The notes: a model not told the origin generated them from the letters alone. DNA of 64,000 bases from C-114 sp963719285 (GCA_963719285.1 CAVRBO010000003.1:248001-312000); one strand, 5' to 3'. Positions 10,104 to 20,216 are shown, counted from the first letter of the stretch. Numbers and translations: made by a program.

Positions 10104-10226
10104 CGGTGACTGGTGTGAACAACCTCGGCTCTCGGAGCGGCCGACCGGGACCGAAGCCACGTTCCGGCGATCCCGTCGGCCGTGCTCAAGTTGGGCGAGA
10201 CGGCCCATAGCAGTCACCGGTGACTG
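10104..10226 (+). ncRNA. Candidate structured RNA with switch-like alternative stems
   Basis: CGGTGACTG (10104-10112) can pair with CAGTCACCG (10211-10219), enclosing two further hairpins: CCGACCGGGA with TCCCGTCGG (10141-10150/10171-10179, one bulge) and GGCCGT with ACGGCC (10178-10183/10200-10205). The 3' strand of the outer stem is also half of a perfect 16-base palindrome, CAGTCACCGGTGACTG (10211-10226), so two stems exclude each other. No known riboswitch family could be assigned by eye. A DNA operator made of GGTGACTG half-sites is the simpler alternative. Confidence 0.35.
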
Positions 10227-10249
10227 GATGGATTGGAAGCTGGCCGTCC

Positions 10250-10345
10250 TGCGCTGGTCGTCGCGTCCGGCATGGCGTTCCCGACCGGGCCCCGGACCGA
10301 CGTCCAGGGCCCGGTCTTCGTTTTGCATCACGTAGTCGGGGAGCG
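10250..10345 (+). pseudogene. Remnant 3' end of a third repeat-protein copy
   Basis: The bases from about 10250 (CTGGCCGTCCTGCGCTGG...) through the terminator and a GCATCACGTAGTCG tail closely match 9860-9999, which spans the last codons (VVLR), the stop region and the terminator of the second paralogue. Nothing of the upstream coding region is recognisable, so this looks like what is left of a deleted tandem copy. Confidence 0.55.
10283..10324 (+). terminator. Intrinsic terminator (copy 3 of 3)
   Basis: Same perfect 10-bp stem and TTCGTTTT tail as at 9941, but with no gene directly before it. It would insulate the ATP synthase promoter from upstream reading. Confidence 0.8.
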
Positions 10346-10590
10346 ACTCATGTTGGCGTTCCGACGGCCGATCCGGGTCCGTCCCGCACCAGCCCACGTT
10401 CGGCATATCCGCGCCCGGGTCCAAGAGGCGGTCCGGATGTCAACACGAGTCGGCGGACGACTACCTGATACAAGACACGGGCCGGGCGCCGCCCGGCGCC
10501 GCGCTCCCGCCGCCACGCCGCCGGCTCTCCCGCCCGGCCGATCCCCGCCGCCCGCCGCCCGCTGCCCGCCGCCCGGCGCTCCACGCTCGG

Positions 10591-10620
10591 TTGCCCGGCC
10601 GAAATGGCGGCTGGTATACT
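10591..10620 (+). promoter_or_regulatory. Promoter of the ATP synthase operon
   Basis: TTGCCC (10591-10596), an 18-base spacer and TATACT (10615-10620) with an extended -10 TG two bases upstream. Transcription should begin near 10627, leaving a short leader with an AGGGAG ribosome site before ATG 10643. Confidence 0.7.
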
Positions 10621-10642
10621 GCGCCAGCCTTGCAGGGAGCCC

Positions 10643-10864
10643 ATGATCGAGCCCGGTCAGGCGGGAGCCTATCTCGCCCTCTTCTCCGAGATCGGGATCG
10701 TCCTCCTGGTGACGACCCTGCTCGGTGCCCTCGTTGGGAACTGGATCGATAACCAGCTCAAGACCGTCCCGTTGCTCACGATCGTCGGCTTCCTCGCCGG
10801 CGCGGGCCTGGGGGCACGGGCCATGTACCGATTGATCAGCAGGTTCCTGGCCCGGTTCGACTGA
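10643..10864 (+). CDS. atpI: AtpI/AtpZ-type ATP synthase accessory protein
   Basis: A 73-residue protein with two membrane helices (about residues 8-30 and 42-64) and the GNWIDNQL and GFLAGAGLGARAMYRL stretches typical of the AtpZ/AtpI family. These proteins help assemble the c-ring or handle divalent cations at the F0 motor. The start at ATG 10643 has CAGGGAG upstream; the frame extends back to 10604 but that would cover the promoter. First gene of the atp operon. The family is short and loosely conserved, so naming rests partly on position. Confidence 0.82.
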   Translation: MIEPGQAGAYLALFSEIGIVLLVTTLLGALVGNWIDNQLKTVPLLTIVGFLAGAGLGARAMYRLISRFLARFD

Positions 10865-10937
10865 CCTCGGCCTGACGGGACGATGAGATGATGAGCGCGG
10901 CGCGAGCGCCGCGCTCGTGTGTGTGGAGCGAACACCG

Positions 10938-11993
10938 TTGAGCGACCCCGGGATCGTCACCGACGCGTCCGCCGCCCCCGCCCCCTTCGCGGGCGATCGG
11001 CCGCATTGGCGTCGATTCCTCGGCCGGTTCGGCTGGCGCCTCATCGCCGCGATCGTCGTGTTCGACGTCCTCGCCTTCATCCTGGTCCCGCCGTGGCAGC
11101 CGGCGACCGGGCCCGGTCATCCAGCCACGAGCATCACGGACCTCATCACGGCCAACCTGGAGCTCCCGGCACCCTACGTCGTGGCCGACCTGGCGCCGGA
11201 CCCGAACGCACCGCCGCCCGGGCTCATCTCGTTCCATCCGAGCATCAGCGCGCCGATCCTCACGACCTGGCTGGTCATGGCGATCGTCCTTCTCGTCGGC
11301 TTCCTGTCGACGCGCGGGATGCGGGACGTCCCGGGCCGCTACCAGAACTTCATCGAGCTGACGTACGAGAAGCTCGAGGACTGGGCCGTCTCGCTGGGCG
11401 GCGAACCGGCCCGCAAGCACATCCCGGTGTTCACGGCCTTCTTCCTGTTCATCCTCGTCTCGAACTGGAGCGGCCTGATCCCGATCTTCGGCAAGGTCGA
11501 GGCGCTCCGGGCGCCGACGAGCGATGTCAACGTCACGCTCGGGCTCGCCCTTGTCGTGTTCGTCTACTTCCAGTACCAGGGCTTCCGGGTGCTGGGGGTG
11601 CGCACCTACCTGGGCAAGTTCTTCGTGTTCAGCGGGTTCAGGGAGGGGATCGGCGCGGGCTTGATGGGCCTGTTCGTCGGGCTCATCGAGTTCATGCTCG
11701 AGTTCATCAAGCCGGTCACGCTGAGCATGCGACTCTTCGGCAACATCTTCGGCGGGGAGGTCGCGTTGGGCGTCATCACCGCGCTGACGATCGCGGCCGT
11801 CCCATCGATCATGATGCTGCTCGAAGGGCTCCTGAACTTCGTCCAGGCGCTCATCTTCTCGACCCTCATGCTCATGTACACGGTCATCGCGATCGAAAGC
11901 CACTCCGAGGAGGCGCACGACGCACCCGCGTTCGCCGACCTGCCCGAGGGCAGCGTCGGTCCACCGATGACGGGGGTGCAGCCCGCCCACTAG
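10938..11993 (+). CDS. atpB: F0F1 ATP synthase subunit a
   Basis: The membrane subunit that forms the two proton half-channels against the c-ring. The hallmark SMRLFGN is present; its essential Arg is residue 265 (codon at 11730). About six hydrophobic segments follow a long N-terminal part. TTG 10938 is taken as start because GGAG lies at 10925-10928 with a 9-base gap; GTG 10917 would overlap that site. This gives 351 residues, longer than E. coli AtpB because of the N-terminal region between the first two membrane segments. Family identity is secure, the exact start less so. Confidence 0.92.
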   Translation: MSDPGIVTDASAAPAPFAGDRPHWRRFLGRFGWRLIAAIVVFDVLAFILVPPWQPATGPGHPATSITDLITANLELPAPYVVADLAPDPNAPPPGLISFHPSISAPILTTWLVMAIVLLVGFLSTRGMRDVPGRYQNFIELTYEKLEDWAVSLGGEPARKHIPVFTAFFLFILVSNWSGLIPIFGKVEALRAPTSDVNVTLGLALVVFVYFQYQGFRVLGVRTYLGKFFVFSGFREGIGAGLMGLFVGLIEFMLEFIKPVTLSMRLFGNIFGGEVALGVITALTIAAVPSIMMLLEGLLNFVQALIFSTLMLMYTVIAIESHSEEAHDAPAFADLPEGSVGPPMTGVQPAH

Positions 11994-12065
11994 TCCGGCG
12001 ATCATCACCGCCCACTCATCACCCAAGGTCCGGCACAGGCCGGACACACCAGGAGGACGGAATCC

Positions 12066-12278
12066 ATGGGACCACTCGGCGCAGGCCTCGCGGCCCTCGG
12101 GGTCATCGGACCCGGCATCGGCATCGGCATCCTGACCGGCATGGCCGCGGCCGCCATCGGCCGCAATCCGGACGCGACGGCCAACATCCGGGCGACCTTC
12201 ATCCTCGGCGCGGCGTTCGCCGAAGGGCTGGGCGTCCTGGCGATCGTCGTCGGCATCCTCTCCCTCGTCCTCAAGTAG
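12066..12278 (+). CDS. atpE: F0F1 ATP synthase subunit c
   Basis: A 70-residue hairpin of two membrane helices that assembles into the rotor ring. The loop reads GRNPDA where most bacteria have RQPE. The ion-binding carboxylate is Glu53 in FAEGLG. The residue after it is Gly rather than Ser/Thr, and the polar residues typical of sodium-binding rings are missing, so proton coupling is expected. A strong GGAGG lies about 9 bases before the ATG, fitting the high translation this subunit needs. Confidence 0.95.
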   Translation: MGPLGAGLAALGVIGPGIGIGILTGMAAAAIGRNPDATANIRATFILGAAFAEGLGVLAIVVGILSLVLK

Positions 12279-12296
12279 CGAGCGTCTGGGTCACCC

Positions 12297-12884
12297 GTGC
12301 ACCTGCTCGCCCTCATCGGCGCCCCGCACCTCGCTCCGGTCCTTCGGGCTGCCGCCGAGGAGACGGGCTCCGGGCTCCAGATCAACTTCTTCTGGGTCTT
12401 CGTCTCGTCGCTCAACTTCATCCTGTTCCTCATCCTGGCCAATCTCCTCTTCGGCAAGACCCTCAGCACCATGCTCCGCACGCGCCGCGAGCGGATCGCC
12501 CAGGGGCTGAAGGACGCCGAACAGGCCCGACTGGACCGGGCGAACGCCGAGAAGGAACGGGCCGAGACCCTGGCCGAGGCACGCCGCGAATCGCGGGACA
12601 TCCTGGAGCGCGCCCAGAAGGTCGCCCAGGACAGCCGCGACGCCGACATCGCCGCGACCAAGGCCGAACTCGAGCGGTTGCGCGAGCGCGCAACAGCAGA
12701 GATCGAGGCCGAGAAGCTCCGCGCCATCTCCGACCTGCGCAGCGAGGTCGCCGACCTGGCCCTCGCCGCGGCCGGCAAGGTCGTCGGCGCGAACATGACC
12801 GGCCCCACCCAGCGTCGGCTCGTCGAGGACTTCCTCAACGAGACCGGTGGCACCGCCGGCGCCGGCTCGGCGAAGCCCAACTGA
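12297..12884 (+). CDS. atpF: F0F1 ATP synthase subunit b
   Basis: A 195-residue peripheral-stalk subunit. One membrane helix spans about residues 30-50 (FFWVFVSSLNFILFLILANL) and is followed by a long charged coiled coil (about 60-165) rich in Glu, Ala and Arg. It begins with GTG 12297, 18 bases after atpE, and has an N-terminal extension of about 25 residues before the membrane helix that could be a cleavable leader, as seen in some b subunits. Only one b-type gene is present, so the stalk should be a b homodimer. Confidence 0.92.
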   Translation: MHLLALIGAPHLAPVLRAAAEETGSGLQINFFWVFVSSLNFILFLILANLLFGKTLSTMLRTRRERIAQGLKDAEQARLDRANAEKERAETLAEARRESRDILERAQKVAQDSRDADIAATKAELERLRERATAEIEAEKLRAISDLRSEVADLALAAAGKVVGANMTGPTQRRLVEDFLNETGGTAGAGSAKPN

Positions 12885-12885
12885 C

Positions 12886-13431
12886 ATGGCCCGACCCACC
12901 AGCGCCGCGCGCCGCTACGCCGAGGCAGCCTTCCAGCTGGCGACGCGTGACGGCACGTTCGACGAGTGGGCCGCGGACCTGGCCGTCGTCAACCAGTTGG
13001 CGGGCGACCCACGCGTCGCCCGGGTCATCGCCAACCCGTCCGTGCCGCGCACGGAGCGCGAGGCGACCATCGACCGCCTCCTCGCCAAGCGCGTCTCCCC
13101 ACTCGCGCTCAACCTCGTCCGCCTGCTCGATCAGCGCGGACGGCTCAGCCTGCTCCCGGCCGTCGCGTCGGAGCTCACCCGCCTGCTGGACGCGATGCGC
13201 GGCGTCGTCGCCGCCACCGTGACCAGCGCCGCCCCGCTCGAGAAGGACGAGGTCGGCGAGATCGCCGCCCGGCTCGGATCGATGACCGGGCAGACCGTCA
13301 AGCTGGCCACGGCCGTGGATCCCTCGCTCATCGGCGGGCTCACGGTCCGGGTCGGCGATCGCATGATCGACGCGAGCGTCCGGGGTCGCCTGGAGCGGCT
13401 CCGCGACGATCTCGTGGCGGGCACCCGCTAG
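12886..13431 (+). CDS. atpH: F0F1 ATP synthase subunit delta
   Basis: A 181-residue cytoplasmic subunit that joins the peripheral stalk to the top of the F1 head. The N-terminal helical domain starts with SAARRYAEAAFQLA, the standard opening of the family, and the C-terminal part ends VRVGDRMIDASVRGRL, also characteristic. ATG 12886 overlaps nothing and lies one base after the atpF stop; an in-frame ATG at 12847 would overlap atpF by 38 bases. Confidence 0.93.
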   Translation: MARPTSAARRYAEAAFQLATRDGTFDEWAADLAVVNQLAGDPRVARVIANPSVPRTEREATIDRLLAKRVSPLALNLVRLLDQRGRLSLLPAVASELTRLLDAMRGVVAATVTSAAPLEKDEVGEIAARLGSMTGQTVKLATAVDPSLIGGLTVRVGDRMIDASVRGRLERLRDDLVAGTR

Positions 13432-13512
13432 GGACCACCGCGCCGGCGGGCTCCACCCGCCCGGCACACCCCGCGGGCCCCGGCGCCCGACACGGAGGAC
13501 CGAAGGACCGAG

Positions 13513-15045
<1,533 letters not shown>

Positions 15046-15084
15046 CGGGCCGGGCGCGGACGACGGGCAGGGGAGCGGGAACGC

Positions 15085-15936
15085 ATGGCGAGCCAGCGTG
15101 ACATCCGGCGGCGCATCGGTGCCGTCAAGAACATCAAGCAGATCACCCGCGCCATGCAGTTCGTGGCCGCGTCCAAGCTCAAGCGCGCCCAGGACGCGAC
15201 GCTGGCCTCCCGGCCGTACTCGGACAAGATCGACGAGGTCCTGGCCGACGTGGCCGCGGTCCTCGGCGACGACGCCCACCCACTCCTCGGCGGACGCGAG
15301 GGCGGCAAGCGCCTGATCGTCCTCATCACGCCGGACCGGCCCCTCAGCGGCCCGCTCGTGACGAACATCGTCCGGTTCACCGCTCGCGAGATCACCGAGC
15401 ACTCCGGCGAGCTGGCCCTGGTGACGGTCGGCCGCAAGGGCCGCGACGCGATGCGCCGCTCGCGCGTCCCGATCGAGGCCCACTTCCCGAGCTTCGGCGA
15501 CCGGCCCTCGTTCGCCGATGTCGTGCCCATCACCCGGCTCGTGACGGACGCGTTCCGGGCGGGCGAGGTGAACCGGGTCGACATCGCCTACAGCCACTTC
15601 GTGTCGACCCTCGTCCAGCGGCCCACGATGATGGCGCTGCTGCCGATCGTCCCCAGCGCGGACACGGCCGGCATCCCGGGCCACCAGTTCATCTTCGAGC
15701 CGTCCCCGACCGCGGTCCTGGAGCAGCTCGTCCCGCGCTACATCGCGACCCGCCTCTTCCAGGCGGTCCTCGAGAGCAAGGCGAGCGAGGAGTCGAGCCG
15801 GATGATCGCGATGAAGAACGCCACCGACAACGCCGAGGATCTCATCGACGACCTGACCCTGTCGTACAACAAGATCCGCCAGGCCAACATCACCCGCGAG
15901 ATGATCGAGATCGCGACGGGCGCGCAGGCGCGCTGA
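15085..15936 (+). CDS. atpG: F0F1 ATP synthase subunit gamma
   Basis: A 283-residue central-stalk subunit whose two long terminal helices rotate inside the alpha-beta hexamer. The N-terminal signature RRRIGAVKNIKQITRAMQFV and the C-terminal NATDNAEDLIDDLTLSYNK (both at the expected ends) are clear. The ATG at 15085 follows a GGGGAGCGGGA purine stretch. Its position between alpha and beta is the canonical order. Confidence 0.96.
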   Translation: MASQRDIRRRIGAVKNIKQITRAMQFVAASKLKRAQDATLASRPYSDKIDEVLADVAAVLGDDAHPLLGGREGGKRLIVLITPDRPLSGPLVTNIVRFTAREITEHSGELALVTVGRKGRDAMRRSRVPIEAHFPSFGDRPSFADVVPITRLVTDAFRAGEVNRVDIAYSHFVSTLVQRPTMMALLPIVPSADTAGIPGHQFIFEPSPTAVLEQLVPRYIATRLFQAVLESKASEESSRMIAMKNATDNAEDLIDDLTLSYNKIRQANITREMIEIATGAQAR

Positions 15937-15963
15937 CGCACCCACGCAGGAGGCACTGACAGC

Positions 15964-17376
15964 ATGGCGACCGCCACGAGCAAAGCGACCGGCCGGGTGA
16001 TCCAGATCACCGGCGCCGTCGTCGACATCGAGTTCCCCGCCGGTGGGCTGCCGGCCATCTACAACGCCGTCGAGATCGAGCGGCCGGATCGCGAGCCGCT
16101 CGTGTGCGAGGTCCAGCAGCACCTGGGCAACAACTGGGTGCGGACGGTCGCGATGACCACGACGGACGGTCTCGCCCGCGGCCTGCCGGTGCTCGACACG
16201 GGCGACGCGATCCGGGTCCCGGTGGGCGAGGTGACCCTGGGCCGGGTGTTCGACGTGCTCGGCCACGCCATCGACGAGAAAGGCCCCGTGAGCACCGAGC
16301 TCACCCTGCCCATCCATCGCGCCCCGCCGCCGTTCGACCAGCAGACCACGGAGGTCGAGGTCTTCGAGACGGGGATCAAGGTCATCGACCTCATCTGCCC
16401 GTTCCGGAAGGGCGGCAAGATCGGCATCTTCGGCGGGGCCGGCGTCGGCAAGACGGTCATCATCCAGGAGCTCATCCGGAACGTCGCCCAGGAGCACTCG
16501 GGCTATTCCGTGTTCGCCGGGGTGGGCGAGCGCAGCCGCGAGGGCAACGACCTCATCCACGAGATGACCGAATCGGGCGTCATCGCCAAGACCGCGTTCG
16601 TGTTCGGCCAGATGAACGAGCCGCCCGGCGCCCGCCTCCGGGTGGGGCTGAGCGCCCTGACGATGGCCGAGTATTTCCGGGACGAGGAGGGCCGCGACGT
16701 CCTCCTGTTCATCGACAACATCTTCCGGTTCACCCAGGCGGGCTCGGAGGTCTCGGCGCTCCTCGGGCGGATGCCGTCCGCGGTGGGCTACCAGCCGAAC
16801 CTGGCGACCGAGATGGCCGGCCTCCAGGAGCGGATCACCTCGACCAAGAAGGGCTCGATCACGAGCCTCCAGGCCGTGTTCGTCCCGGCCGACGACTACA
16901 CCGACCCCGCGCCGGCCACCACGTTCGGCCACCTCGACTCGACGATCCGCCTGGAGCGCTACATCACCGAGCTCGGGATCTACCCGGCGGTCGATCCGCT
17001 CACCTCGACGTCCCGGGTGCTCGATCCGCTGGTCGTTGGCCAGGACCACTACGACGTGGCCCAGGAGACCAAGCGCGTCCTCCAGCGCTACCGCGACCTG
17101 CAGGACATCATCTCGATCCTGGGCATCGACGAGCTGTCCGAGGAGGACAAGTCGACGGTCGCCCGGGCGCGCCGCCTGCAGCGGTTCATGAGCCAGCCGT
17201 TCTTCGTCGGCGAGGTCTTCACCGGCCGGCCCGGCAAGTACGTCGCGATCACGGAGACCGTCGCGAGCTTCAAGGAGATCCTCGAGGGCAAGGCGGACGA
17301 CCTGCCCGAGCAGGCGTTCTTCCTGGCCGGCACCCTTGACGACGTGCGCGCCAACGCCGCGACGCTGGCCGGCTGA
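15964..17376 (+). CDS. atpD: F0F1 ATP synthase subunit beta
   Basis: The catalytic subunit, 470 residues. The P-loop GGAGVGKT is at 157-164, followed by the catalytic-Glu region GVGERSREGND, the Walker B strand VLLFIDNIFRFTQAGSEV and the VPADDYTDPAP segment. All are intact. ATG 15964 has AGGAGG at 15948-15953. With atpA it forms the F1 head that makes ATP on the cytoplasmic side. Confidence 0.98.
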   Translation: MATATSKATGRVIQITGAVVDIEFPAGGLPAIYNAVEIERPDREPLVCEVQQHLGNNWVRTVAMTTTDGLARGLPVLDTGDAIRVPVGEVTLGRVFDVLGHAIDEKGPVSTELTLPIHRAPPPFDQQTTEVEVFETGIKVIDLICPFRKGGKIGIFGGAGVGKTVIIQELIRNVAQEHSGYSVFAGVGERSREGNDLIHEMTESGVIAKTAFVFGQMNEPPGARLRVGLSALTMAEYFRDEEGRDVLLFIDNIFRFTQAGSEVSALLGRMPSAVGYQPNLATEMAGLQERITSTKKGSITSLQAVFVPADDYTDPAPATTFGHLDSTIRLERYITELGIYPAVDPLTSTSRVLDPLVVGQDHYDVAQETKRVLQRYRDLQDIISILGIDELSEEDKSTVARARRLQRFMSQPFFVGEVFTGRPGKYVAITETVASFKEILEGKADDLPEQAFFLAGTLDDVRANAATLAG

Positions 17377-17378
17377 CC

Positions 17379-17807
17379 GTGCCACTCCTGCTCGACATCG
17401 TCACCCCCGAGCGCCTCGCCTACAGCGACGAGGTCGACAGCGTCCAGCTGCCGGGCTCAGAGGGTGAGCTCGGCATCCTGCCCCACCACGCGCCGCTCAT
17501 CGCGACGCTCGGGGCGGGCGAGCTGCGCATCCGCAAGGGCGCCACGGAGGAGACGTTCGCGGTCTTCGGCGGCTTCCTCCAGGTGCTGCCGGACAAGGTC
17601 GTGGTGATGGCCGAGAGCGCCGACCTGGCCTCGGAGATCGATCTCGAGCGGGCCATGGAGGCCCGGCGCGAGGCCGAGCGTGCGCTCGAGAGCGGCGTGC
17701 ACGAGGGCGCCGACCTGGCGGCCGCGCGGGCGACGCTCCAGCAGGCGCTCCTCCGGATCCGGGTCGCCGAGCGCCGTCATCACGAGGGCCCGCGGCACCG
17801 CGGCTGA
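17379..17807 (+). CDS. atpC: F0F1 ATP synthase subunit epsilon
   Basis: 142 residues starting at GTG 17379, two bases after the atpD stop. The N-terminal beta-sandwich (MPLLLDIVTPERLAYSDEVD ... GELGILPHHAPLI) and a C-terminal helical hairpin (about 88-135) are both present, so the inhibitory C-terminal domain is retained. This is the last ATP synthase gene; transcription probably runs on into murA, 17 bases downstream. Confidence 0.95.
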   Translation: MPLLLDIVTPERLAYSDEVDSVQLPGSEGELGILPHHAPLIATLGAGELRIRKGATEETFAVFGGFLQVLPDKVVVMAESADLASEIDLERAMEARREAERALESGVHEGADLAAARATLQQALLRIRVAERRHHEGPRHRG

Positions 17808-17824
17808 GGGACGAGGACCCGACC

Positions 17825-19186
17825 ATGGCCGACGCCCGTCCCTTCCAGTGGGAATACCGCCCCGAGCCGGTCGAGCAGACCGCGCTCCGGATCGAGGGCG
17901 GCCGCCCGCTCGCGGGTACCGTGGCGATCAGCGGGGCCAAGAACGCGGCCCTCAAGCTGCTCGCCGCGGCGACCCTGACCGGCGAGCGCTGCCGGTTCAC
18001 GAACGTGCCCGAGATCGAGGACGTGCGGGTCATGGCCGACACGCTGCGCGACCTGGGGGTCGTCGTGGACCACCCGGCGGCCAACGTCTACGAGGTCGCC
18101 TCCGGCGACGTGGAGTGGCTGTTCGTGCCGCTCGAGGCGGCGGCCAAGATGCGGGCGAGCTTCATCCTGCTGGGCCCGCTCCTCGCCCGGTTCGGGCGGG
18201 TGATCATCAGCAACCCCGGTGGCGACCGGATCGGCCGCCGGCCGGTGAATCTCCACGTCGACGCGATGCGCGCGCTGGGGGCCGAGATCGAGTATCGGAA
18301 CGGCTACTACTTCGCCCGGGCACCCGGCCGACTGCGCGGGGCGGACGTGCGCTTCCCGTTCGTCACGGTGATGGGCACCGAGAACGCCCTCCTCGCGGCG
18401 GTCCTGGCCGACGGCCACACGACCATCCATCCGGCCGCCCAGGAGCCGGAGGTGGACGATCTCATCGCCTTCCTCCAGGCGATGGGCGCCGAGGTGGAGC
18501 GGACCGCGCCCGACACGGTCGAGGTCGAGGGCCGGAAGCGCCTCCGCGGCGCGGATCACCGGGTCGTCGCCGACCGGATCGAGACGGGCACCTTCCTCGT
18601 CGCCGGGGCCGTGACCGGCGGGCACGTGACCCTCGAAGGCGCGCCGTGCGAGCACATCGGGGCGCTCCTGGAGGTGCTCGACCGGGTCGGCGTCGACGTG
18701 ACCTGCACGCCCGACCGGGTCGAGGTCCGCGGCGCGCCCCTGGGAACCGGCACGTACCGCGCCACGGACATCGAGACCGCGGCATACCCGGGCCTGGCGA
18801 CCGACCTGCAACCGCCCGCCTGCGTGCTCCTCAGCCAGGCGACCGGGACGAGCCGCGTCCACGAGACGATCTTCGAGGACCGCCTGGAGTTCCTGGGCGA
18901 GCTGGCCCGGATGGGTGCGGACGTCTCGCTCCGGGACCCCCATCACGCGACGATCGTCGGCCCGGCCCGGCTGCATGGCGAGGAGGTCGAGATCGGCGAC
19001 CTGCGGGCCGGCGCGTCGCTCATCCTGGCCGCCCTGGCCGCCGATGGCACGACCACGATCCGCGGCGCGCATCACGTTCATCGGGGGTATGAGAACATCG
19101 AGCGCAAGTTCCTCGACCTCGGCGCGCGCATCGAGGACATCTCCGAGCCATCCGCGACCGGCCCGTCGGCCGGTCGCCGCCCCTGA
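17825..19186 (+). CDS. murA: UDP-N-acetylglucosamine 1-carboxyvinyltransferase with Asp at the fosfomycin-cysteine position
   Basis: 453 residues. MurA transfers enolpyruvate from PEP to UDP-GlcNAc, the first committed step of peptidoglycan synthesis, in the cytoplasm. ISGAKNAAL carries the substrate-binding Lys39-Asn40, KMRASFILLGPLLARFG follows, and YPGLATDLQPP contains the catalytic-base Asp. The loop that normally reads PGGC reads PGGDRIGRRPVNLH, so the Cys attacked by fosfomycin is Asp134, as in mycobacteria and chlamydiae. Fosfomycin insensitivity is therefore predicted. The N-terminus has about 18 extra residues. It follows atpC and precedes mreB on the same strand. Confidence 0.95.
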   Translation: MADARPFQWEYRPEPVEQTALRIEGGRPLAGTVAISGAKNAALKLLAAATLTGERCRFTNVPEIEDVRVMADTLRDLGVVVDHPAANVYEVASGDVEWLFVPLEAAAKMRASFILLGPLLARFGRVIISNPGGDRIGRRPVNLHVDAMRALGAEIEYRNGYYFARAPGRLRGADVRFPFVTVMGTENALLAAVLADGHTTIHPAAQEPEVDDLIAFLQAMGAEVERTAPDTVEVEGRKRLRGADHRVVADRIETGTFLVAGAVTGGHVTLEGAPCEHIGALLEVLDRVGVDVTCTPDRVEVRGAPLGTGTYRATDIETAAYPGLATDLQPPACVLLSQATGTSRVHETIFEDRLEFLGELARMGADVSLRDPHHATIVGPARLHGEEVEIGDLRAGASLILAALAADGTTTIRGAHHVHRGYENIERKFLDLGARIEDISEPSATGPSAGRRP

Positions 19187-19207
19187 AGGGAACGCGGACA
19201 CCCGCCC

Positions 19208-20206
19208 ATGAAGATCGGCATCGACCTCGGCACGGCCAATGTCCTCGTCTACGTCCAGGGCAAGGGCATCGTCATCCAGGAACCGTCCGTGGTGGCGGTG
19301 AGTGACGACAACCGCATCGTCGCGGTGGGCAACGAGGCGCGCGAGATGATCGGGCGGACGCCCGGCAACATCCAGGCGATCCGGCCGATGAAGGACGGGG
19401 TCATCGCCGACTACGTCATCACCGAGGCGATGCTCAAGTTCTTCATCGGCAAGGCGACCAAGGGCCACATCGGCTTCTCCCGCCCGGAGGTGATGATCAG
19501 CGTCCCGGCCGGCGTGACGTCGGTCGAGAAGCGGGCCGTCCGGGACGCCGCGCTGAAGGCCGGCGCGCGGGAGGCCTATCTGATCGAGGAGCCCCTCGCG
19601 GCCGCGATCGGGGCGAACGTGCCCATCAGCGGCCCGTCCGGCAACCTCGTGATCGACATCGGCGGCGGCACCAGCGAGATCGCGGTCATCGCCCTCGGCG
19701 GCATCGTCGTGTCGACCTCGCTGCGGGTCGGCGGCAACAAGTTCGACGAGTCCATCGCCACGTACATCCGCAAGAAGTACAACCTGATGGTCGGCGACCG
19801 GACGGCCGAAGAGGTCAAGATCCAGATCGGCACGGCCCTGCCGCTCGAGCGCGAGCTCCAGATGGAGGTCCGCGGGCGCGACCTCATCGCCGGCCTGCCG
19901 CGGACGATCCCGATCACCTCGTCGGAGGTGATGGAGGCCATCGAGCAGCCGCTCCAGGCGCTCGTGACCGCGGTCCGGAGCGTGCTCGAGCAGACGCCGC
20001 CCGAGCTGTCCTCGGACATCATCGACAAGGGCATGGTCATGTCGGGTGGCGGAGCGCTGTTGCGGAACATCGACCGGTTGCTCACCCAGGTGACCGGCGT
20101 GCCCTGCCACGTGGCCGAGAACCCGCTCGACTGCGTCGCCCTCGGCACCGGCCTGGCCCTCGAGCACTACGACTTCTTCAAGAAGTCGCTCGTGCAGGCG
20201 GTCTGA
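19208..20206 (+). CDS. mreB: Rod-shape-determining actin homologue MreB
   Basis: 332 residues of the actin-like ATPase that polymerises under the membrane and guides lateral wall synthesis. The phosphate-1 loop GIDLGTANVLVY, the IGGGTSEIAVIALGG phosphate-2 strand, LRVGGNKFDE and the C-terminal VALGTGLALEHYDFFKK are all typical. The protein begins directly at the first strand (MKIGIDLGT), without the short N-terminal membrane-binding helix of E. coli MreB. mreC and mreD do not follow, so the elongasome genes are split. Confidence 0.94.
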   Translation: MKIGIDLGTANVLVYVQGKGIVIQEPSVVAVSDDNRIVAVGNEAREMIGRTPGNIQAIRPMKDGVIADYVITEAMLKFFIGKATKGHIGFSRPEVMISVPAGVTSVEKRAVRDAALKAGAREAYLIEEPLAAAIGANVPISGPSGNLVIDIGGGTSEIAVIALGGIVVSTSLRVGGNKFDESIATYIRKKYNLMVGDRTAEEVKIQIGTALPLERELQMEVRGRDLIAGLPRTIPITSSEVMEAIEQPLQALVTAVRSVLEQTPPELSSDIIDKGMVMSGGGALLRNIDRLLTQVTGVPCHVAENPLDCVALGTGLALEHYDFFKKSLVQAV

Positions 20207-20216
20207 CCCCGCTCCC

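Noticed and set aside
10104..10226. Cyclic-di-GMP (GEMM) riboswitch
   Set aside because: A short stretch (GGGACCGAAGCCACG) faintly resembles part of the consensus, but the other conserved elements and the expected stem order are absent.
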